A DNA stretch of 64,000 nucleotides, from positions 43,740-107,739 of the forward strand of contig MU401584.1 in the NCBI GenBank assembly GCA_022579005.1. The letters run 5' to 3'. Made by a program: the position numbers and the translations under genes. Origin of the DNA: Poronia punctata (Eukaryota; Ascomycota; Sordariomycetes; Xylariales; Xylariaceae). Of the stretch, positions 1 to 9,430 are shown in pieces. The notes beneath the pieces were generated by a model that saw only the letters and a program-made list of their open reading frames with translations, did no database searches and was not told the origin of the DNA. The stretch's first letter is position 1. Each line of letters starts with the position of its first letter.

Positions 1-346
1 GTTCTGGACTGCTGGCCACATATCCATTTCCTATATTGGTGGACCACTTGAGCGTATTTAAGCGGCAGTAAGGCGCAGCGTCGAATGGGGAGATGGCCAT
101 CGGAGGAAATGTAAGGGCCCTAGTTCCAAGTGGTGACAGGCGCTCCTTGGACTAGAGCGCGGTGGTATAATATACTACGCCATGACCCCGCGTATGTGAA
201 AAGTGCCGCTGCAGCAGGCTCTATACTGTACAGTTCCTGTACTCTTGGATCTTGGGATCCAGATCTTGTCAGTTTCCTAAAGCACAAAGCTTGTCTATGC
301 TTTCCCTTGGCTCGGGGTGGAAACGGCTACTAGGTTATCCCTTTCT
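1..346. other. Gene-free left edge, upstream of the UbiA-type gene
   Basis: No supportable gene is seen here. A 67-codon open frame (130-333, ATG start) has no recognisable motif. The stretch presumably holds the promoter and 5' leader of the gene starting at 347, and any neighbouring cluster genes would lie left of base 1. Confidence 0.5.
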
Positions 347-1457
347 ATGGAGATCTCATCCATGACTGCTCATCACAGTTCCAACAAGCTATGTAGCAGG
401 TCACGGCTCATAGCGTCCATCCGAGAAGTACATGGGCGGCTGTCTTTTCACGCCTACTCGATCTGGCTCTTTACCTTTAGCGACTTGAAGACGATTGTGT
501 TTCCGCAGACGGCCTTTGGTATCCTCTCAGCTCTTTCGAAGACCGGCCCCATAACTGCTGATGGTTCAGGGGCCGGGGAAGAATATTACCTCTTCATCGC
601 TCGCCGGATACCCCTTGTTCTGTTTTGGGTCTGGCTCAACTTACTCCCGTTCGAGATCAATAACCAGAACCAACCGCAGGGAATTGAAGAGGACAGGCTG
701 AACAAACCATGGCGGACCATGCCTTCTAATCGCTGGAGCCCTCGCCAGGCCACAAATGCGATGCTCTTCTTCTATTTCGTCGCCATCGGTGTAAGTTGGC
801 ATCTAGGCGGCATACGATGGAGTCTGAGTCTGGTGGTTCTTGGTAAGCAAGCAACACCCTGATATATCTGGAAGATGGAACTATCTTCTTTCATTTTATT
901 CTTCTTCTATGGTCGAGGTCTTAATATTCGTCTCGCTAGGTATATGGTACAACAACATGGGCGGATCTGACGTGAATCCTTTCATCCGGAATCTCATCAA
1001 CGCACTTGGGTACATCTCCTTTGCGGCCGGTGCTCTGGAAACGGCGCTAGACGAGCCACTACGCTACGACTGGGCCTTTACGATAGATCTGAGCAAGCCC
1101 CCGACCCTGGAGACCTGGCTCATGACCATCCTTTCCGTGATCCTGACGACCGTCCACACGCAAGACATGGAGGACCAGGAGGGAGACGCTTTGCGGGGCC
1201 GTCGGTCGCTGCCGCTGCAAATCGGTGACGGTCCGTGCCGTTGGGTGACTGCGGTTTCCATGAGCTTCTGGGGCATTTTTTGTCCTCTCCTCTGGGGATG
1301 TGGCTGGCTTGGTTATGTTTGTAGTATTTCCCTTGCATTCGCGGTAGCATCAAGAAGTCTGGTTCTCCGAAATGTTGAGGCTGATAAAACAACGTTCAAG
1401 ATTTGGAACTTGTGGATCGTTTGTATATACACGCTGCCACTTATAACAAAATACTAG
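347..1457 (+). CDS. UbiA-superfamily membrane terpene cyclase/prenyltransferase (Fma-TC-like)
   Basis: Two exons, 347-842 and 940-1457, give 337 residues. The 97-nt intron starts GTAAGC and ends CTAG, and joining restores a continuous frame reading VVLG-IWYNNMGG. The protein is strongly hydrophobic, as expected for an integral membrane enzyme. Near residue 105 is an Asp-rich-type motif ending EEDRLNKPWR; near residue 240 is the second, QDMEDQEGD, followed by LRGRRSLPLQIGD. The NKPWR version of motif 1 and the DMxDQEGD version of motif 2 are what I know from the fungal UbiA-type sesquiterpene cyclase of fumagillin biosynthesis (Fma-TC). Family enzymes ionise a prenyl diphosphate with magnesium held by these motifs. 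I cannot tell from sequence whether this one cyclises farnesyl diphosphate or prenylates an acceptor. The start at 347 is the first in-frame ATG; 362 is an alternative. It converges with the P450 downstream. Confidence 0.82.
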
Positions 1458-2430
1458 ATTAGCCTGTTATATTCTAGTCTAGGATAGGCTATACTTATAC
1501 AAAAATATAAGCACTTTTGGCTAATTGTGGTAGACAGAAGGCGGGATAAGATCCTAATGTACGTCGTCGTGCCTGATCATTTTTGCGGTTTACCGTTGAT
1601 AGGCTAAGGTGAACGTACAAAAACATACACGCAGGTGAGACGGTCAGTATCTGAAGATAAAACTAAATGGGAGAATACCGAATTTCTTCATATGACTGAC
1701 AACCTGCTGAAGAAACCACACCAACAAAACCCACCCAATACCCCCCAACCCTTATCGCGATGCAAAGTGTTTTCTACCCACGCTGCTGTCACTGAAATAA
1801 AGTTCTCACTCCCGAGTCCCAAGGGGGACAGAATGCAACCCACAGGACGTTTGTCGGTGCAGTAATAATCCCCCCTGTCTGTGAGTAACTCCAACCCTAA
1901 CCCAGGTAGGGTTAGCGGTTGATACTCTAAATACATGTACCGATATACGAGTAAACTATAATTAATACCTACCTTAAAGGGACAGCGGGGACGTGGGGAC
2001 ATGGGGACTAGGTGAATTAAGGTTAGGCTAGCAATCATACCGGTAATACGTGATATGCCAAGTCCACACATATGTACATTGATCTCTACATTAATAATAT
2101 CCTACTTCGTAAGATCTAGTCTAGGTTAAGCAAAGTTCTGAATGGTTCCCGATTAGAGACCGGCTTTTGCACGTACACGGAGTTACTAACCTAAATATAC
2201 ATAGTATTCTAGAGCCTACAAGTAGTGAGTTTTAAGGGCCTCATCAATTCATGTACGTGTGCTCTAGTGATCACTCGCGGGGGAAATGAGAATCCAATGG
2301 ACACTGTGCTATAGTTTTCGGAAATAAGGTTTAGATAAGTACCTTAACTAAGACTACTCTGGACTAGGTAGTTCCCCCAAGAGTCCAAGCGGCACACAGT
2401 GGAAAAACAAGAAACAAAAACCAAACTTTT
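1458..2430. other. Gene-free spacer between convergent UbiA and P450 genes
   Basis: About 970 bp between two 3' ends. Open frames on both strands lack any recognisable motif. I see no RNA gene, repeat or mobile-element end. Confidence 0.5.
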
Positions 2431-4411
2431 TCAAGGTTGATTGACGAGGGGTTTGAAAACAAGCTCCAGATCGCCCGGAGCAGCAGTGAAACTATCTTGC
2501 AAGTCATCGATTGTCCGCGTCTTGGTTGGGTCCGATTCGGCATGGGCAAACTCGAAGCTTGCGAGAAGCCTGGCCGCTACACAACGCACCTCTGCTAACC
2601 CCAGCTTCTTCCCCGGGCAAGAGTGTTGACCTAACGCGAAAGTGTCAGTGATCTGTAGACCTTCCATCTGTCTGTTACTAATGCGGGAAGTCGATTACGA
2701 ACCGATACCGAAACCATTGTATGGACGAGCGTCCTTTACCAGTTGTGGCTTGCTGGTCCACCTCTCCGGGATAAACTCGTTCGGCCTCTCAAAGGCACTC
2801 TCGACTGGGGCACTCAGGGGTTAATACCGCATTTGGGCAAAGAGAACTCGATTTAGGGCGGGGGCGGGGGAGCAGGGGATCCGTCTTACGTCTTCCCAAT
2901 GTCCATCTCGGAGCAACGATTATCGTGTGGGGAGGAATGTACTTGTCGCCGATATGCATGCCTGTGTTAACCGTTTGCCGAATTCCTCCCGTCGGTACAA
3001 CTGGGTATAACCTCAACGTCTCGGTGATGCAAGCGTCTAATAATGGATACCTCACCGCCACTCTGTCCACTCCGCCCTTTGCCTCGCCATCATAACTTGC
3101 TGACAAGACTTCTGTCCTAACCTGGTCTTGAACGTCGGGATGGCGAGCGAGTTCGAAAAACATCATTGTCAGCGTGGCCGCCGTACTGTGGCTCCCGGCG
3201 ACGGTGATGGCAAATGCATCTCCGTACAGCGCGAGTCTGTCAAACGACTTCCCAGTCCCGTCCACGGAAGCGGCGGCAATGAATCGGGAAAACGCATCAG
3301 TGCCGTTGCCGACGTCCCTTTTTATCCTGTCGTCGCACACTTCGGCCGCCCATCCAAGCGCTCGGTTCCATTTTTGAGTGATGACGGGCACGTAAGGTGC
3401 TAGACCGAAGCAAATCCGCGCTATCCAGGGGATCGGGGTGAAGAAGCGGAGCATGGACATGCCCTGCGAGATCAGTTCGGGAGCATCGTGTGATTCCTCG
3501 GGGGTAGCGTCGTTTGAACCCTTGAGAAGGGAGAATGACCGGCCGAATGCAATGTCTCCCATTACATCAAACGAGAAGTCGGTGAAGAGAGATTTCATAT
3601 TAAGGACCCTACCTGAGGAAGCTTCGACCTGCTGGTGCAAGAGCGTGGCAAACCGCTCGATGCATGAATCTTCCTCGGGTAAGTCTGCGTAACCAAATTA
3701 GCAGAATTTCGAAAGTGAGCTTGACACTAGGGAATATCAAACTCCTTACAGGATTTTGAGATTCGTAGGGCTTCATCCCAAAGTCGCCGCCGGGTCCTGT
3801 ATCCCTCCTTGCCGCGGATAGAGTTGAGGGATACATATGGGTAAAGCATGTCATACCACGGGGCTTTTATGCACGTATTATCCCGACTACTGAGGGCATC
3901 CCATATTCCGGGATGCACAACGGTGAGTTCTTGGGGTCCTACATACACCAAGTCAGCTGGATAATCTAGGGAAGGTCGAGTGAGCAAAGGTCTTCTACTA
4001 TGCAGACGTACCAGTCCGAACAAAGTCGCCGTATTTCCTTACAATGTTATCAAGAAATAGGTGGTTCGGAGTAGTGAACATGTGTGCAAAATGCCATAAT
4101 TTTGACGCGGCGGCCAACGGTGGGCCATCAAAGTGTCTAAGGGGATGTTCAAACACTCGGTAAACCACGATACTTGCGTATAGGGGGCAAAAGAAGGCAA
4201 CGTTGGCAGCAAAGATTGGCCATAATATATCATGACCAACAGAGACCAAGTAGTAGACAGCAATGGCGACAAAAAGGCCCCAAGCTGTCACATACTGAGG
4301 TCCCTTTAGATGGTGTTCCCCATGGATGAAATAGAGCCTATGGCTCAGGAGGCCTAACACACCAAGACACACAAGCGTGGTCGTACCGCTTGTCCACGAC
4401 GAATATGACAT
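2431..4411 (-). CDS. Cytochrome P450 monooxygenase, membrane-anchored
   Basis: Five exons on the minus strand: 4411-4012, 3938-3750, 3684-2890, 2804-2703 and 2630-2431, giving 561 residues. The N-terminus carries about three hydrophobic segments, including a HRLYFIHGEHH stretch, which suggests an ER anchor longer than usual. Conserved P450 parts are visible: KYGDFVRTGPQEL after the first intron, an I-helix AGSHSTAAT, the ExxR motif ETLR (E418, R421), the PERW motif, and the haem-binding FGIGQHSCPG with cysteine about residue 500. The last intron splits that motif between FGI and GQ. Unspliced, the gene looks frameshifted; all four introns have GT..AG ends and restore the frame. The start is the first ATG of the open frame. 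It is divergent from the NRPS-like gene, and I infer it oxidises the cluster's intermediate. Substrate is unknown. Confidence 0.88.
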
Positions 4412-4596
4412 GGCCAAGATGATAGTATCTTGGTTGGTAGGAACAGGAACGACAGACACAAGTGACCAGACCGGGTTAGCTATTAGGGGACATGGGCTTA
4501 TCTGGCTATTATACAGGCTATTATACAGCAGGTATCACGATGCCCACATGTGTTCCATAATCCATATCAGTCAGTCCTATATTTCGCCGCTACTCT

Positions 4597-4617
4597 ACCT
4601 ACCCGCCTTGGGTAGGT
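4597..4617. promoter_or_regulatory. Inverted repeat in the divergent promoter
   Basis: Perfect 8-bp arms ACCTACCC and GGGTAGGT flank the spacer GCCTT. It could be a dimeric factor site or a small hairpin. It lies 186 bp upstream of the P450 start and 857 bp upstream of the NRPS-like start. Related GGTAGGT words are common in other intergenic regions of this window, which weakens the case for a specific operator. Confidence 0.35.
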
Positions 4618-5135
4618 GGGACGCATGATGCCATCATATCTATTAAGTTGCCTCTCCTCCGTCTTCTCTATGCGCAAATTAAGAGATTTGCAATGGCACC
4701 AGCGGCAAGCCGAAGATACTGACATACATAGAAGCTCGGCATGAATATAGGGGAGTAGCACAGTCTGTTACCACAGTCTGACGAAGACTTAATACTGTGT
4801 ATGTACCACCTGCATTGGTGCGGCCACTTAGTAAGTTATTAGTCCCGCCGGGGTACAGAGGTGGATGCAGGTACATCATCGGAAAGTACCTATCTCACAA
4901 CTACTACGACTACGTCCCCCAGACGATTTTGAGGGGTCCGTAAAAACATCTACAGTTTACTATCCCTACAAGGCAGGCAAGTTGCACTCGCTAAAATGCA
5001 ATGCACCGTACCCTGGCAATCCTATTCTATCCCTCCTTCACCGGGAACCCAGCGGGGTGGCCTTGGAGCCGTTGCAAACTTGCAGTGCAGTCGATGCATT
5101 CATTCATCATCTGCATAGGGGATCCGCCTCTCTGC

Positions 5136-5160
5136 AGATTATCTACAACGTAGATTATCT
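5136..5160. promoter_or_regulatory. Paired GATA-type elements
   Basis: AGATTATCT occurs twice with 16 bp between equivalent positions, joined by ACAACGT. Each copy has ATAATCT/AGATAA, the core bound by fungal GATA factors such as AreA. It lies about 310-340 bp upstream of the NRPS-like start codon. Nitrogen-responsive control is an inference only. Confidence 0.35.
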
Positions 5161-5473
5161 AATGGTACGGCACAGTCAAGTGTGAGGGGTTGGGTACTAT
5201 CGTCTCACACACGTATGGTACTTGTTTTGCAGTCTGAGAAAGTGATCAAAGCAAGCTCCTCGACCCCTTTTTCTCTTTTCGCCGCCCTTAGGTTAACTCG
5301 TGTTGATGTGACTTTCTATTTAATGTAAGGTCGTGGCTATCAACATAAGTAGGAAAGTTGACTAGAAATACAAATATTATAGTGTATCGTTAGACCTTCA
5401 AGTCTTCTAAACCAAACTGGTTTCCTACTAAACTGAGGTTCATTTGAAAGAAGACCCCCCCCCCTATTACAAC

Positions 5474-8400
5474 ATGGCATCGACGGGCAGGCCTAGCTAC
5501 GGGAGAAGGCTTATGCCTATGGTTCTCGACGAGCTTGCCGCCGCGGAGCCAAACAGACTTTACGCCGCCGTCCCCAAATCCAGTCATGTCGAAGAAGGCT
5601 TCCGCGACATAACAGTCGCCGACATGGCACGATGTGTCAATTTCATGGCCAGGTGGATTGAAGATGTGTATGGGAAGAGCGATACCTTTGAGACGATTAG
5701 CTTCATTGGCATCCCAGATCTGCGGGGGGCTGCTATTTTCCAAGCTGCCGTCAAATGCGGATACAAGGTCATACTCCATAATCCCCTTACCCGTATCCTA
5801 AGAAGCTCATCCAGTACTAACATGGTAAATTCAGTTATTGCTACCCTCGCCACGGAACCCGCCAGCGACCAATAAGTCGTTGATGGTCCAGACAGGATGT
5901 ACAAAGTTACTCCACGCTGCCGAGGCCGCTCCCATAGTCAAGCAGATCAGGGATATAGTACCGGGCCTGCAACTCAGCACGATTCCCTCGTTCGAGGAGA
6001 TGCTGTCTAGTTCCCCTGAACACTACCCATTCAACAAGGACTTTGACGCTGCCCGAAACGAGCCGGTTGTCGTCTTGCATTCATCCGGATCAACTGGTAG
6101 GCCGAGACCCGCGAACCAAGGCCGTGATGATGGACCAAGCTGACAAGGAAAAGGACTTCCGAAACCAATCACAATGACCCACGGTTCATTTGCGGTGCTT
6201 GATAATGAACACAACATACCCGATGTGCCAGGCCGGCGAAGGAGGGATTGGTCCATGTGGACTTTCCAGGGTGAAGCCAGAGTCTATACAGTATTCCCAT
6301 TTTTCCATGTGAGACGTTCCTGCACCTATTTTTGCTGTATATGTCTACTAACCAAGAGTATGATCATATAGCTTGCTGGGTTCCTATCACTTACATGTAC
6401 GCTCATATACCCATACCCCCCTTTTCTCCCAACAGTGACTCGGTGATGCTCACAGTCGGTACTTTAGTGCAAACCATCTTTATGAACGCCTCACCGGTAT
6501 TGGGGCCACCTCATCTCATCCCAGACGCTACCTTGCTCAAGGCGGTGATAAGTAAACAGAAGTTGCGGTCCATGTTTTTACCGCCTGCTGTGATCGAGCA
6601 ACTTCTTCACGAGCCGAATGGGATCGACTATTTCAGAGGTCTGGATTTCCTGGTCTACAGCGGCGCGCCTTTCAGCCCGGCCATCGGCAACCAGCTTTCC
6701 GAGGTTGTCGAGATCATCTCGCCTTTCGGCTCTACCGAAGTCTACCCACAGCCGGAATTGGCACCATCCCGGGAGGATTGGGCTTACCATGAGTTCAACC
6801 CCTTTGTCAAGCACGAAATGAGATTGTACGACGAGACGGAGGGGACATATGAGCTCGTCATCCTTGTCGACCAAGACTCTAAAGACACAGCCGCGGCCTA
6901 TCATAATCTGCCTGGCATCTCGGAATATCCCACCAAAGACTTGTTTGTCAGACATGCACAGAAACCGCAGCTGTACAAGTATTACGGCCGCAGGGACGAC
7001 ATCATCGTCCTGGCCAACGGAGAAAAGTTCAACCCGATCCCTCTAGAAGTTCACGTGCAGAATCATCCCTCCCTCAAGGGCGTCTTCGTCATCGGTAACG
7101 GAAGACGCCAAGCAGCGCTCCTCCTAGAACCGAAAGAGCCACTTGAGGAGTCCGGACGAAAGTCTCTTCTTCAGGAAATTTGGCCTCTGGTAACCGAAGC
7201 CAACGCTTTTGTACCGGGCCAGGGCCGCATTCAACAGAGCAGGCTACTTTGTGCCCTTCCCCAGAAGCCGTTTACGAGGACGGGTAAAGGAACGATTGTG
7301 CGCAGACTGACGGAAGAAGCGTACAAGGAGGAGATCGACCGGCTATATCTCGACACCTTGCCCCAAGCAAATAGCGGCGTGGTTTCTTTGAACCCAACCG
7401 TTACCTACCAACTTTCAACTGTCATTAGCTTCATTCGAAGTATCGTTGCCCCTTCTTTCCCAGCCATCTCTTCGATGAAAGACGACGAGGACTTTTTAGC
7501 CTATGGACTGGACTCGGAACAGATTGTCGAGATTGTGTTTAACCTGAAGCGAAATCTTCAAGCTCAGACGGATAAACCGGTTGAGTGGATTTCACCCCGA
7601 ACAATCTTTCGCGATTCGACAGTATCTGGTCTGTCAAACACGATCCACAGCTTTCTAAACGACGGCCATATCCCAGAAGAGGACCTGAACCTATCGCGCA
7701 GCCATCAAGTTGAGGATGCGGTGGCAAGGTATTCGGAAGGATTACCCTCGAAACCCACTACACCCAAACCTTGCAGACCAGTGTCTTCCGTAGCAGTCAT
7801 CGGTTCCACCGGTTTCCTCGGTCGCTACATCGTCGCGACACTCATAAAAGACCCCGCAATAACCCGGGTATACTGCCTCTCCCGTTCGGCAGACGACGAC
7901 GCAGCACGGAAAAAACACGAAACTATGTTACTCGAGCTAGACCCCGAGATAATAGGAGGAGGAGGATCCTTACTCGAAAAACTCGAATTCCTCACCATCG
8001 ACCTCGAAAAACCATCTCTCGGTCTTAACACAACAGACACGAAGAAATTACTCGCCGACGTCGACGTCATCGTCCTCAACGCGTGGAAATCCAACTTCGT
8101 CCTCCCCCTCCGCTCCTTCGACCCTTTCCTCATGGCCACCCACGAAACCATCAAACTAGCTTCCAGTCCCCAACAACAACAAGTCCGCATCGTCTTCGTA
8201 AGCTCATTAGCAGCAGTAGGGAATCTGGCGCGACGAGGAACCGTGCCGGAGACCCTTGTGCAAGATCCTCTGGCGGCTTTCAATAACGGCTATGGACAGT
8301 CGAAACTCGCGGCGGAGAGGATCCTAGCGGCGGGGTACCAAGTTAGCGGCGTCCCTGTTACCGTCGCGCGCGTGACGCAGATCGGAGGACCTGCGAGTGG

Positions 8401-8899
8401 TGGAGGGAAATGGGCCGATCAGGGATGGATCTCGGCGATTGTGAAGACGGCGAAGACGATTGATCTCGTGCCCGGGGATGGGCCGGCGATTGATTGGCTA
8501 CCCGTTGATATTGTTGCCGAGATGATTCATAAGTCTGTTGTTATGACAGGGAAAGAGGGAGAAGAAGAAGCAGGTCTACGGTTTTATAATTTCACCCATC
8601 CCGACCCTCAACCGTGGGATTTGCTCGTCGATGTCTTGCGGAGTTCGCTTAATATCCGGCACACGGCAACTTTACGAGAGTGGATTGGGAAACTTCGGGA
8701 TATTCGCGGTACAGATGCCGAGGATAAGGGCGGGATGCCGGCTATTACTCTCTTGGATTACTATGAAGAGGAGTATGGTGGTGGTGGTCAGTCGGGGTCT
8801 GGGTATGAGATAGGTGAGACGGTGAGGGATTTGGGTGTCGAGGTCGCTGCGTTGGATAAGGGGATTTTGAAGACTTGGTTGAGTGGTTGGGATTTGTGA
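5474..8899 (+). CDS. NRPS-like adenylation-thiolation-reductase (adenylate-forming reductase)
   Basis: Five exons: 5474-5767, 5835-6096, 6154-6308, 6372-6396 and 6456-8899, giving 1059 residues, normal for fungal A-T-R enzymes. The adenylation domain spans about residues 1-520, with the phosphate-binding loop HSSGSTGLPKP restored across intron 2 and the FPFFHLAGFLSLT segment across introns 3 and 4. Exon 4 is only 25 nt. A carrier domain near residue 597 has YGLDSEQ, whose serine would take phosphopantetheine. The reductase begins near residue 690 with the nucleotide-binding VIGSTGFLGRYI and has the short-chain-type YGQSK near residue 857. Such enzymes adenylate a carboxylic acid, load it on the carrier and release it by NADPH reduction as aldehyde or alcohol. 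There is no condensation domain. The intron-1 donor (GTCATA) is weak but gives the family-like KLLLPSPRNP; an intron-4 acceptor at 6435 is a less likely alternative. Substrate unknown. Confidence 0.9.
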
Positions 8900-9430
8900 T
8901 ACTTGCTATTCTATATAGGAGTTGGATCGAAACCCTAAACAATAAATCAACAAACAGTATTCCCATGACAACAGTTGTATGAATATGAATTCGCTGCTTC
9001 TAATTATCACCAAGACATTAAATAGACGTAGTATATTGTGTAAGGCATGACTGTGTGTCCAATTGCCAAGTCGAAAGACATATGTTTAGGTAGTCGTTGG
9101 GGGGTTTAACTTTATGAAGATGGAATATTGACCTTTCTTGTTACGAGTAGATATTATTGTAGCATAGTACCAAAGCGTTCACACATGATATATAAGATAG
9201 GCATTTGCCTTGCCAGCGAGCTGGACATGGTCATTGATTATGATCATTTGATAGGAGATATAGGCCGAGTTGTACATTCCTGTAAATCTATGCATGCATC
9301 TTACGTTATGCGGCTATTACTGTTTTGCTCTGCCAACCAAGACTACCTCTGAAGTTACATACTTTAGTTCACCATGCGCAACGAATCGCTCATTTCTTGT
9401 CATCATGTAGCGGGCTACACCACGTATTGC
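8900..9430. other. Gene-free spacer between convergent NRPS-like and SEC31 genes
   Basis: 531 bp holding two 3' ends. A 74-codon open frame at 9128-9352 has no motif. It marks the right edge of the biosynthetic group, because the next genes are housekeeping. Confidence 0.5.

Larger units (their letters stand above)
4412..5473. promoter_or_regulatory. Shared divergent upstream region of P450 and NRPS-like gene
   Basis: This 1062-bp stretch lies between two start codons facing away from each other and has no gene. It must hold both promoters. Two structures stand out: an inverted repeat at 4597-4617 (arms ACCTACCC and GGGTAGGT, 5-nt spacer) and two copies of the near-palindrome AGATTATCT at 5136-5144 and 5152-5160, each containing a GATA-factor core on the minus strand. 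Binding is inferred, not shown. Confidence 0.55.

Noticed and set aside
2431..4459. Apparent frameshifts and stops in the P450, suggesting a pseudogene
   Set aside because: Four introns with GT..AG ends restore one frame containing every key P450 motif.
5838..6371. NRPS-like gene seemingly broken into separate frames
   Set aside because: Introns at 5768-5834, 6097-6153, 6309-6371 and 6397-6455 rejoin the adenylation domain with family-typical sequence.
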